This document shows positions 1 through 6,036 of a stretch of DNA of 10,786 nt, in pieces. The position numbers were made by a program, and so were the translations under genes. Position 1 is the first letter of the stretch; every line of letters starts with the position of its first letter. This stretch comes from an uncultured Lachnospiraceae bacterium (GTDB lineage Bacteria > Bacillota > Clostridia > Lachnospirales > Lachnospiraceae): assembly GCA_910588875.1 (NCBI GenBank), contig CAJURT010000034.1:1-10786 (forward strand), given 5' to 3'. Under the pieces are notes generated by a model, which saw nothing but the letters and a program-made list of their open reading frames with translations, made no database searches and had not been told where the DNA came from.

Positions 1-2396
1 TCATTCTCAAAGATCTTGGCATCATAGTAAGCGTTCAGGAACTTGCCTGCATCGTCACGGGAGAAGCCGTAGGTCATCTGGGTCAGATCGTTGGTACCGA
101 AGCAGAAGAACTCCGCCTCCTTGGCGATCTCGTCAGCAGTCAGGGCTGCTCTCGGGATCTCGATCATGGTGCCAACCTCGTACTTTAAGTCTGCACCTGC
201 AGCCGCGATCTCAGCGTCTGCGGTCTCAACCACAAACTTCTTCACATATTTCAATTCCTTGATGTCCCCGATCAGCGGAATCATGATCTCCGGAACCAGG
301 TTCCAGTCCGGATGAGCCTTCTTCACATTGATAGCGGCACGGATGACAGCCTTGGTCTGCATCTTGGCAATCTCCGGATAGGTGACAGCCAGACGGCAGC
401 CGCGATGACCCATCATGGGGTTGAACTCATGGAGGGAATCAATCATAGCCTTGATGTGCTCCACGCTCTTGCCCTGGGCATCGGCCAGCTTCTTAATATC
501 CTCCTCCTCAGTGGGAACGAACTCATGCAGCGGCGGATCCAGGAAACGGATGGTAACCGGGTTGCCTTCCAAAGCCTCGTAAAGCTTCTCGAAGTCGCCC
601 TGCTGCTCGGGAAGGATCTTCTCCAGAGCCGCTTCTCTCTCCTCCAAGGTCTCCGCACAGATCATCTCACGGAATGCATCGATACGGTTGCCCTCAAAGA
701 ACATATGCTCGGTACGGCAAAGGCCGATACCCTCGGCGCCTAACTCCCTGGCCTTCCTTGCGTCAGCCGGAGTGTCTGCGTTGGTTCTTACTTTCAGCTT
801 TCTGTACTTGTCCGCCCATGCCATGATACGGCCGAACTCGCCGGCAATGGTAGCATCCACCGTGGGGATGATGCCGTCATAGATCTTACCGGTGGAACCG
901 TCGATAGACAGGGGATCACCCTCGTGGAACTCCTTGCCTGCCAGGGTGAACTTCTTGTTGGCCTCGTCCATGGTGATCTCGGAGCAGCCGGATACACAGC
1001 AGGTACCCATACCACGGGCAACCACAGCCGCATGGCTGGTCATACCGCCGCGGACGGTCAGGATACCCTGAGCAGCCTTCATACCCTCGATATCCTCGGG
1101 AGAGGTCTCCAGACGGACCAGAACCACCTTCTCGCCTCTGGCAGCCCAGGCCTTGGCATCCTCGGCGGAGAATACGATCTTACCGCAGGCAGCGCCCGGT
1201 GAAGCAGCCAGCGCCTTGGCAAGAGGCTCAGCCTTTTTCAGGGCCTCCGCGTCAAACTGGGGATGAAGCAGGGTGTCCAGATTACGCGGGTCAATCATCT
1301 TCACAGCCTTCTTCTCATCGATCATGCCCTCATCCACTAAGTCGCAGGCAATCTTCAAGGCAGCCTTGGCTGTTCTCTTACCGTTACGGGTCTGCAGCAT
1401 GTAGAGTTTCCTGTCCTCAATGGTGAACTCCATATCCTGCATGTCTCTGTAGTGATCTTCCAGGGTGTTGCAGATTTTTACGAACTGGTCGTAAACCTCC
1501 GGCATAACCTCCTTCAACTGGTCGATCTTCTGGGGGGTGCGGACACCGGCCACAACGTCCTCGCCCTGGGCGTTCATCAGGAACTCACCCATCAGGTGCT
1601 TCTCGCCGGTAGCCGGGTCACGGGTAAAGGCAACGCCGGTACCAGAGGTCTCGCCCATGTTGCCGAATGCCATCATCTGTACGTTAACCGCAGTACCCCA
1701 GGAATAAGGAATATCGTTGTCCCGGCGGTATACATTGGCCCGGGGGTTGTCCCAGGAACGGAACACAGCCTTGATGGCTTCCATCAGCTGTACCTTCGGA
1801 TCAGCGGGGAAGTCCTCACCGATCTTCTCTTTATACTCAGCCTTGAACTGGTTGGCAAGTTCCTTCAGATCCTCGGCGGTCAGTTCCACGTCCTGAGTAA
1901 CGCCCTTCTCCTCTTTCATCTTGTCGATCAGTTCTTCGAAATATTTCTTTCCGACTTCCATAACCACATCGGAGAACATCTGGATAAATCTGCGATAGCA
2001 GTCCCAAGCCCAGCGGGGATTGCCGGACTTCTTTGCCAGAACATCCACAACCTCTTCATTCAGACCCAGGTTTAAGATGGTATCCATCATACCAGGCATG
2101 GATGCTCTCGCACCGGAACGAACGGATACCAGAAGCGGATTCTCCTTGTCGCCAAACTTCTTGCCGGTGATCTCCTCCATCTTGGTGATGTGCTCCATGA
2201 TCTGACCCATGATCTCGTCATTGATCTTTCTGCCGTCCTCATAATACTGGGTACATGCCTCGGTGGTGATGGTAAAGCCCTGCGGCACCGGAAGCCCTAA
2301 GTTGGTCATCTCTGCTAAGTTGGCTCCCTTGCCGCCTAACAGGTTCCGCATGTCGGCATTTCCCTCGGTGAACAAATACACCCACTTGTTTGCCAT
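1..2396 (-). CDS. ppdK: Pyruvate, phosphate dikinase (C-terminus outside the window)
   Basis: Cytoplasmic enzyme interconverting ATP + phosphate + pyruvate and AMP + PPi + phosphoenolpyruvate; in anaerobes it often runs in the glycolytic, ATP-forming direction. About 798 residues are present; the family is usually about 870-880, so roughly 75-80 C-terminal residues, including the PEP/pyruvate-domain catalytic cysteine (Cys831 in C. symbiosum), lie beyond position 1. The start MANKWVYLF is followed by the nucleotide-binding domain with GGKGANLAEM (about residues 21-30) and SVRSGARASMPGMMDT. The swivelling phosphohistidine domain carries GGMTSHAAVVARGMG; the codon at 1032-1034 is His455, the same number as in the C. 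symbiosum enzyme. The adjacent Thr453 corresponds to the residue phosphorylated by PDRP regulators in plants. The PEP/pyruvate barrel shows GLCRTEHMFF, DPPLHEFVP, GHRGCRLAVTYPE, IEIPRAAL (Glu at about 746) and FGTNDLTQMT. The frame is uninterrupted. The ATG at 2394-2396 has AGGAGG nine bases upstream. Confidence 0.97.
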   Translation of the reverse strand, partial: MANKWVYLFTEGNADMRNLLGGKGANLAEMTNLGLPVPQGFTITTEACTQYYEDGRKINDEIMGQIMEHITKMEEITGKKFGDKENPLLVSVRSGARASMPGMMDTILNLGLNEEVVDVLAKKSGNPRWAWDCYRRFIQMFSDVVMEVGKKYFEELIDKMKEEKGVTQDVELTAEDLKELANQFKAEYKEKIGEDFPADPKVQLMEAIKAVFRSWDNPRANVYRRDNDIPYSWGTAVNVQMMAFGNMGETSGTGVAFTRDPATGEKHLMGEFLMNAQGEDVVAGVRTPQKIDQLKEVMPEVYDQFVKICNTLEDHYRDMQDMEFTIEDRKLYMLQTRNGKRTAKAALKIACDLVDEGMIDEKKAVKMIDPRNLDTLLHPQFDAEALKKAEPLAKALAASPGAACGKIVFSAEDAKAWAARGEKVVLVRLETSPEDIEGMKAAQGILTVRGGMTSHAAVVARGMGTCCVSGCSEITMDEANKKFTLAGKEFHEGDPLSIDGSTGKIYDGIIPTVDATIAGEFGRIMAWADKYRKLKVRTNADTPADARKARELGAEGIGLCRTEHMFFEGNRIDAFREMICAETLEEREAALEKILPEQQGDFEKLYEALEGNPVTIRFLDPPLHEFVPTEEEDIKKLADAQGKSVEHIKAMIDSLHEFNPMMGHRGCRLAVTYPEIAKMQTKAVIRAAINVKKAHPDWNLVPEIMIPLIGDIKELKYVKKFVVETADAEIAAAGADLKYEVGTMIEIPRAALTADEIAKEAEFFCFGTNDLTQMTYGFSRDDAGKFLNAYYDAKIFEN

Positions 2397-2405
2397 AAGT
2401 GTTTT

Positions 2406-2411
2406 CCTCCT
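2406..2411 (-). promoter_or_regulatory. Ribosome binding site of ppdK
   Basis: On the minus strand AGGAGG lies nine bases before the ATG at 2396-2394. It is a full consensus Shine-Dalgarno sequence, fixes the ppdK start and suggests strong translation. Confidence 0.85.
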
Positions 2412-2543
2412 AAATAAGTTGTGTAGACATTTCTACTGGTTATCTCCGCCTTTGGTGATTTTTTCACGCGCCACAGGAAAAGCGCCGCCACAAAATCATA
2501 AAAATAAAGACATGGCGAAAAAGCCCGCCGGCGGTCTGCTATA

Positions 2544-2571
2544 AGTATAACATATTTTGATTTCTAGTAAA
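2544..2571 (-). promoter_or_regulatory. Probable sigma-A promoter of ppdK
   Basis: Read on the minus strand, TTTACT (2571-2566) and TATACT (2549-2544) are separated by 16 bases, in an AT-rich stretch. Transcription would begin near 2537, giving a leader of about 140 nt. The -10 is good and the -35 matches consensus at four of six positions. Just downstream of the predicted start lies a perfect 10-bp GC palindrome, CCGCCGGCGG (2525-2534), whose meaning is unclear. The placement is inferred from sequence alone. Confidence 0.45.
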
Positions 2572-2651
2572 GTTCTTTTCTTCAAAATAATGGAAAAAAT
2601 TTATCCAAAAATCTGCTAATTTTTGTGGAAATGCTTTCATATTCTGTCTTT

Positions 2652-2685
2652 TTCGTATATAGGTTTTTTGTTCGCATATACGAAC
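2652..2685. repeat. Palindromic element with three TTCG(T/C)ATAT half-sites, operator-like
   Basis: TTCGTATAT (2652-2660) is perfectly inverted by ATATACGAA (2676-2684), with a 15-base gap. The right part, GTTCGCATATACGAAC (2670-2685), is itself a 16-bp palindrome with seven of eight pairs matching, and its left half TTCGCATAT (2671-2679) directly repeats the first half-site 19 bases away. This is the kind of symmetry bound by a dimeric regulator. It lies between the ppdK promoter and the thi promoter, about 80 bp from the -35 of one and 70 bp from the -35 of the other. I cannot assign a regulator. The GTTCG-N6-CGAAC order is the reverse of a Gram-positive LexA box. Confidence 0.5.
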
Positions 2686-2753
2686 TTCCTGTTTTTCTGC
2701 CCCCTACGGCCTCCCGCCCTCCCCAAGCGCGTACCCACTGCAAAACATCCCTA

Positions 2754-2782
2754 TTGACTTGCCGGCACAATTGTGATAGACT
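2754..2782 (+). promoter_or_regulatory. Sigma-A promoter of the thiamine uptake operon
   Basis: TTGACT (2754-2759) and TAGACT (2777-2782) are separated by exactly 17 bases. Transcription would begin near 2789, shortly before the riboswitch aptamer, which is the expected arrangement. Five of six -35 bases and four of six -10 bases match consensus. Confidence 0.75.
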
Positions 2783-2796
2783 AAGACCGACAATAA

Positions 2797-2890
2797 AAAG
2801 GGGTGCTGGAGCATTGTCCGGCTGAGATAAAATAGAACGTATTTTAAACCCTGGAACCTGATCTGGATAATGCCAGCGTAGGAAAGCAAA
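2797..2890 (+). promoter_or_regulatory. TPP riboswitch (THI element)
   Basis: This is the aptamer that binds thiamine pyrophosphate in the nascent mRNA. The conserved blocks are all present in order: GGGGTGC (2800-2806), CTGAGAT (2822-2828), ACCCTGGAACCTGATCTGG (2848-2866) and ATAATGCCAGCGTAGG (2867-2882). Helices can be drawn: GCTGGA (2805-2810) with TCCGGC (2817-2822); a variable P3a hairpin AAAATA (2829-2834) with TATTTT (2840-2845); CTGG (2863-2866) with CCAG (2873-2876). An intrinsic terminator follows about 20 nt downstream, so control is most likely by transcription termination: TPP bound, terminator formed, operon off. The exact antiterminator pairing is not established. Confidence 0.95.
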
Positions 2891-2908
2891 TGACAGAAGT
2901 CTGTATCC

Positions 2909-2936
2909 CCGCCTGGATTCCCCAGGCGGTTTTTTT
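2909..2936 (+). terminator. Riboswitch-controlled intrinsic terminator
   Basis: CCGCCTGG (2909-2916) pairs perfectly with CCAGGCGG (2922-2929) around a five-base loop, and seven T follow (2930-2936). It lies between the TPP aptamer and the first gene, as expected for a TPP-dependent attenuator. Confidence 0.92.
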
Positions 2937-3005
2937 GTTCCAGCCTTCTCTTTTTTCTCCCCGGAAACACCCGGAATATGGCCCGGCAGCCGGAAAGGAA
3001 TTATT

Positions 3006-3302
3006 ATGAATGCAAGCGTAGCTATCCAATCATTACCAGAGGCAGCCAATGACGAAGAATTGATCCGTGTCGTTGACGAGGTGATTGCCTACATCAAAAG
3101 CACTGGCCTAAACTGCTATGTGGGGCCCTTTGAGACCGCTATTGAGGGGGATTATGATGAACTGATGGACATTGTAAAAGAATGCCAGCACATCGCTATC
3201 CGTGCAGGCGCCCCTTCTGTAGCCGCCTACATCAAGGTAACCTACCGCCCGGAAGGAGATGTGCTGACCATTGACAAAAAAGTCACCAAACATCACCAAT
3301 AA
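3006..3302 (+). CDS. Thiamine-binding protein, MTH1187 / YkoF-like (DUF77) family
   Basis: A 98-residue cytoplasmic protein without signal peptide or membrane segment. The start (MNASVAIQSLP), the helix with VDEVIAYIKSTGL, the strand region with YVGPFETAIEGDYDELMDIVKEC, and the final strand AAYIKVTYRP match the small ferredoxin-like MTH1187 family (PF01910, formerly DUF77), whose YkoF members bind thiamine. It is a single-domain form, half the size of Bacillus YkoF. It is the first gene after the TPP riboswitch and is followed by an ABC permease gene overlapping its end, so a role in sensing, buffering or delivering thiamine or its pyrimidine part is likely. Its exact role in such operons is not settled. 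The start ATG has AAAGGAA (2994-3000) five bases upstream. Confidence 0.85.
   Translation: MNASVAIQSLPEAANDEELIRVVDEVIAYIKSTGLNCYVGPFETAIEGDYDELMDIVKECQHIAIRAGAPSVAAYIKVTYRPEGDVLTIDKKVTKHHQ
3251..3273 (+). promoter_or_regulatory. Ribosome binding site and TTG start of the permease gene
   Basis: GGAAGGAG (3251-3258) lies inside the end of the thiamine-binding gene, 12 bases before the TTG at 3271. An ATG at 3259 is in the permease frame but meets TGA two codons later (3265-3267), so it cannot start the permease. TTG at 3271 is the first usable start codon in this frame. Confidence 0.6.
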
Positions 3303-4035
3303 GCTGTACTCCTGCTCAGCCGTTTTCGCAGTCCTGCTTATATGGCAGTTCATCACAGGGGCCGGGATCGTGGATGCTTTTCTCCTCCCCTCCCCCCTTG
3401 GGGTGGCAAAAGCTTTTTTTACAGAGTTTCCCGCCCTGATGGGGCATTCCCTCACCACTCTGTCCGAGGCATTTATCGGACTGGGTTTAGGGGTATTCCT
3501 GGGATTTTTTATGGCCCTTATCATGGACCGCTTTGAGATCCTTTACCAGGCATTTTACCCTTTGGTAATACTCACCCAGACAGTCCCCACAGTGGCCATC
3601 GCCCCGCTCCTTGTGCTTTGGTTTGGCTATGAGATGGCGCCAAAAATCATCCTGATTGTGATTACCACCTTTTTCCCAATCACCATAGGACTTCTGACTG
3701 GCTTTCGGTCCGCTGACCCGGATGCCATCAGCCTGTTGCGGGCCATGGGCGCCGGGCAGGGACAGATTTTTTTCTATATTAAACTGCCAGGCGCCCTGGG
3801 ACAGTTCTTTTCCGGCCTGCGCATCTCTGCCTCCTATGCGGTGGTGGGCGCCGTGATCTCCGAATGGCTGGGAGGTTTTGGCGGGCTGGGTGTGTACATG
3901 ACCAGGGTCAAAAAAGCATTTTCCTTTGACAAAATGTTTGCCGTGATTTTTCTGGTCTCGGCCATCAGCCTGCTTTTAATGAACGGGGTAGAACTCCTCC
4001 AAAAGTTTTGCATGCCCTGGAACCGCCGTGAATGA
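3271..4035 (+). CDS. thiX: ABC transporter permease, thiamine precursor uptake (ThiX-like)
   Basis: A 254-residue membrane protein of the binding-protein-dependent permease family (BPD_transp_1, SsuC/TauC/ThiX branch). About six hydrophobic segments are visible, roughly at residues 14-31, 62-84, 92-117, 122-145, 186-206 and 220-242. The cytoplasmic coupling (EAA) loop is clear at about 153-185, with the RAMGAGQGQIFFYIKLPGAL pattern followed by SGLRI. The LLPSP segment near residue 38 is typical of this branch. It should pair with the ATPase encoded at 5250 to move substrate delivered by the lipoprotein encoded at 4072. The TTG start overlaps the previous gene by 32 bases, which implies translational coupling. 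The name thiX follows the riboswitch and the ThiY-like neighbour; by sequence alone it could be called an SsuC-like permease. Confidence 0.88.
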   Translation: MTKKSPNITNKLYSCSAVFAVLLIWQFITGAGIVDAFLLPSPLGVAKAFFTEFPALMGHSLTTLSEAFIGLGLGVFLGFFMALIMDRFEILYQAFYPLVILTQTVPTVAIAPLLVLWFGYEMAPKIILIVITTFFPITIGLLTGFRSADPDAISLLRAMGAGQGQIFFYIKLPGALGQFFSGLRISASYAVVGAVISEWLGGFGGLGVYMTRVKKAFSFDKMFAVIFLVSAISLLLMNGVELLQKFCMPWNRRE

Positions 4036-4040
4036 CCCTG

Positions 4041-4057
4041 TGCCGCCCCAGGCGGCA
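4041..4057 (+). other. Compact hairpin between permease and binding-protein genes
   Basis: TGCCGCC (4041-4047) pairs perfectly with GGCGGCA (4051-4057) around a CCA loop. It begins five bases after the permease stop and ends four bases before the GGAGG of the next gene. No T-run follows directly, so it is not a normal terminator. It may act as an mRNA processing or stability element that raises expression of the binding protein relative to the permease. Confidence 0.5.
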
Positions 4058-4071
4058 GAATGGAGGTTTTT

Positions 4072-5106
4072 ATGAAAAAAACATGGATCACCGTTACCAT
4101 TGCAGCACTGGCCCTTTCCCTGGCCGCCTGCAGTCCCAAAACAGGGGCTCTCGTCCCCTCCGCCGGCACCGGAAGCGCCAGGGAACCCCAAAAAATCACC
4201 TTCGTCCTGGATTGGACTCCCAATACCAACCATACCGGCCTGTATGTGGCTCAGGAAAAGGGATATTTTGAGGATGCCGGCCTGGAAGTGGAGATCGTAC
4301 AGCCGCCAGAAGGCGGTGCCGAAGTACTGGTCGCCTCCGGAAAAGCCCAATTCGGCATTAGTTTCCAGGATACAATGGCCCCGGCCCTTGTGGGGGAGGG
4401 GGCGCTTCCCATCAAAGCTGTGGCTGCCATCCTCCAGCATAACACTTCCGGAATCATCTCCCGCAAAGGCGAAGGCATCGATACCCCAAAGGGAATGGAG
4501 GGGAAAAAATATGCAACCTGGGAATCCCCCATCGAACTGGCCACCCTGCAAAACCTGGTAGCAGGGGACGGAGGCGATTTTGATAAGGTTAACCTAATTC
4601 CAAATACGGTCACCGATGAGGTTTCGGCATTAAAAACAAATTCCGTGGATGCTATCTGGATTTTTTATGGATGGGCTGGAGTCAAAACAGAATTGGAAGG
4701 ACTGGAAACGGATTATTTTGCATTTTGCGATTTAAATCCGGTATTCGACTACTATACTCCGGTGGTAATTTCCGGAAACCAGTTCCTGGAAGAAGAACCA
4801 GATACAGCCAAAGCCTTTCTTGCCGCTCTCGGCAAGGGCTATGAGGACGCCGCCCATAACCCCCAGGAAGCCACAGACATATTGTGCCGTGCCGTACCGG
4901 AACTGGATCCGGAACTGGTACTCAAAAGCCAGCAATATCTGGCAGGAGAATACCTGGCCGACGCCCCTTCATGGGGATATATGGATCCGGAACGCTGGAA
5001 CCGCTTCTACTCCTGGCTCAATGAAAACGGCCTTTCCGATCCCAAACTGCCGGAAAACATTGGCTTTACCAACGACTATCTCCCACAGTCAAATCCCCCG
5101 CAGTAA
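4072..5106 (+). CDS. thiY: ABC transporter substrate-binding lipoprotein, ThiY / NMT1-THI5 family
   Basis: A 344-residue solute-binding protein of the NMT1/THI5-like family (PF09084), whose ThiY members capture formylaminopyrimidine or HMP-type thiamine precursors. The N-terminus has a lysine-containing start, a hydrophobic stretch and the lipobox LAAC with Cys20, so it should be a lipid-anchored surface protein. The linker is rich in Ala, Gly, Ser and Pro. The family hallmark DWTPNTNHTGLYVA is at 47-60, followed by EKGYFEDAGLEVEIV, PPEGGAEVLVASGKAQFGIS, and the second-lobe segment VDAIWIFYGWAG. An in-frame ATG at 4060 lies on top of the Shine-Dalgarno sequence; GGAGG (4062-4066) five bases before the ATG at 4072 identifies the latter as the start. 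The substrate could be a pyrimidine precursor or thiamine; the sequence does not decide. Confidence 0.92.
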   Translation: MKKTWITVTIAALALSLAACSPKTGALVPSAGTGSAREPQKITFVLDWTPNTNHTGLYVAQEKGYFEDAGLEVEIVQPPEGGAEVLVASGKAQFGISFQDTMAPALVGEGALPIKAVAAILQHNTSGIISRKGEGIDTPKGMEGKKYATWESPIELATLQNLVAGDGGDFDKVNLIPNTVTDEVSALKTNSVDAIWIFYGWAGVKTELEGLETDYFAFCDLNPVFDYYTPVVISGNQFLEEEPDTAKAFLAALGKGYEDAAHNPQEATDILCRAVPELDPELVLKSQQYLAGEYLADAPSWGYMDPERWNRFYSWLNENGLSDPKLPENIGFTNDYLPQSNPPQ

Positions 5107-5249
5107 GCTGACGGGGCAGCAAACTTACAGCGCGGCAAGCAGCAGGGTATACGGCCTGCGTTCCGGTCCGTCCTAAACAAGCGCCGCTGGCTCTTGGGGC
5201 CATTGCCCGCGGGAATAAACCACTGGAAAAGAAAGGGCTGACAGCAGAT
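5107..5249 (+). other. Intergenic gap before the ATPase gene
   Basis: A 143-base gap, long for this compact operon. No promoter, terminator or convincing gene is seen. A short GCAGG/CCTGC inverted repeat (5143-5159) is present. The ATPase frame stays open back to a TGA at 5109-5111 but contains no ATG, GTG or TTG, so it does not extend the protein. Confidence 0.5.
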
Positions 5250-6005
5250 ATGGCCATACTCAAAGTAGATGGGGTCACCAAATCCTTCCAAGGATCAAAA
5301 ATCATTGAACATGTGTCACTGGAACTTAGGGAAGGGGAGTTGGTCTCCCTCCTGGGCGTCAGCGGCGGCGGAAAAACCACTTTATTCAATATCATCGCTG
5401 GTTTAAGCCAGCCGGAGGAAGGGAAGGTGTTTTTAGACGGCTTGGATATCACCGGGAAGCCAGGGCAGATCAGTTATATGCTCCAGAAGGATCTGCTCCT
5501 CCCTTACCGCACGGTTGAGGACAATGTGGCTCTCCCCCTGCTGATCCGGGGCATAAAAAAATCAGAAGCCCGCCGACAGGCATCTCAATATTTTGAAAAA
5601 TTCGGCTTGGAAGGGACCCAGAAAAAATACCCCTCCCAGCTGTCCGGCGGCATGAAGCAGCGGGCTGCACTTCTTCGGACCTATCTGTTTTCCGCCCGGG
5701 TTGCCCTGCTCGACGAACCCTTTTCTGCCCTAGACATGCTGACCAAAAGCGCAATCCATGACTGGTATTTGCAGGTGATGGAATCCATCCGCCTCTCCAC
5801 CCTGTTTGTGACCCATGACATCGATGAGGCGATTCTTTTATCTGACCGCGTCTGCCTGCTGACCGGGAGGCCAGGGCAGATTACAAAGGAAATCCAGATC
5901 CGTACACCGCGGCCCAGAAAAAAAGATTTTGCCTTATCGGAACAGTTTTTAGAGTATAAACGCCAGATTCTGCATGATCTGGAGAACAGCCCGGGGAACC
6001 GATGA
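5250..6005 (+). CDS. thiZ: ABC transporter ATP-binding protein, thiamine precursor uptake (ThiZ-like)
   Basis: A 251-residue cytoplasmic ATPase of the SsuB/TauB/ThiZ branch that powers the transporter. All motifs are intact: Walker A GVSGGGKTT (36-44), Q-loop glutamine at 79 (MLQKDLLLPYRTV), signature LSGGMKQR (131-138), Walker B VALLDEP (151-157), D-loop SALD (159-162) and switch histidine His189 in VTHD. The C-terminal part (GRPGQITKEIQI) matches this branch. No separate regulatory domain is present. The ATG at 5250 has only a weak upstream purine stretch (AAAGGG, 5232-5237, 12 bases away), but MAILKVDGVTKSF fits the usual N-terminus of the family. It is the last gene of the operon, and its stop lies inside the terminator hairpin. 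Confidence 0.9.
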   Translation: MAILKVDGVTKSFQGSKIIEHVSLELREGELVSLLGVSGGGKTTLFNIIAGLSQPEEGKVFLDGLDITGKPGQISYMLQKDLLLPYRTVEDNVALPLLIRGIKKSEARRQASQYFEKFGLEGTQKKYPSQLSGGMKQRAALLRTYLFSARVALLDEPFSALDMLTKSAIHDWYLQVMESIRLSTLFVTHDIDEAILLSDRVCLLTGRPGQITKEIQIRTPRPRKKDFALSEQFLEYKRQILHDLENSPGNR

Positions 6006-6036
6006 ACACATTCCTTCCCCGGGTATCTTATTTTTT
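5990..6036 (+). terminator. Probable intrinsic terminator of the thiamine uptake operon
   Basis: CCCGGGGAA (5990-5998) pairs perfectly with TTCCCCGGG (6015-6023) around a 16-base loop. The T-rich tract TATCTTATTTTTT (6024-6036) follows, with the six-T run set back seven bases from the stem. The thiZ stop codon (6003-6005) is in the loop. The tract also spans the stop codon of the convergent minus-strand gene (6028-6030). On the minus strand no T-run follows the stem, so it should work mainly for the plus-strand operon. Confidence 0.7.

Larger units (their letters stand above)
2412..2753. other. Divergent intergenic region between ppdK and the thi operon
   Basis: No credible gene is seen here. 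From left to right it holds the ppdK leader, the likely ppdK promoter (2544-2571), a very AT-rich stretch (about 2551-2660), the three-half-site palindrome (2652-2685), and a C-rich stretch leading to the plus-strand thi promoter. Frames crossing it on the minus strand run into the riboswitch and thi gene and are taken as chance. Confidence 0.6.

Noticed and set aside
312..743. Plus-strand open frames opposite ppdK, such as 312-743 and 1452-2075
   Set aside because: They are antisense readings of a strongly conserved enzyme gene that is itself uninterrupted; codon bias explains their length.
2523..2536. Attenuator in the ppdK leader from the CCGCCGGCGG palindrome next to a T-run on the minus strand
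   Set aside because: With a usable loop only about three base pairs remain, too weak for a terminator.
2670..2685. LexA (SOS) box or PurR box
   Set aside because: The half-sites are in the order GTTCG-N6-CGAAC, the reverse of the Gram-positive LexA consensus, and the spacing does not fit paired PurR boxes.
2582..3049. A 155-codon minus-strand open frame across the intergenic region
   Set aside because: It runs antisense through the TPP riboswitch, its terminator and the start of the thiamine-binding gene, and its translation resembles nothing and has no domain character.
4060..4071. An earlier in-frame ATG for the substrate-binding lipoprotein
   Set aside because: It coincides with the GGAGG ribosome binding site that serves the ATG at 4072, and the signal peptide begins naturally with MKK at 4072.
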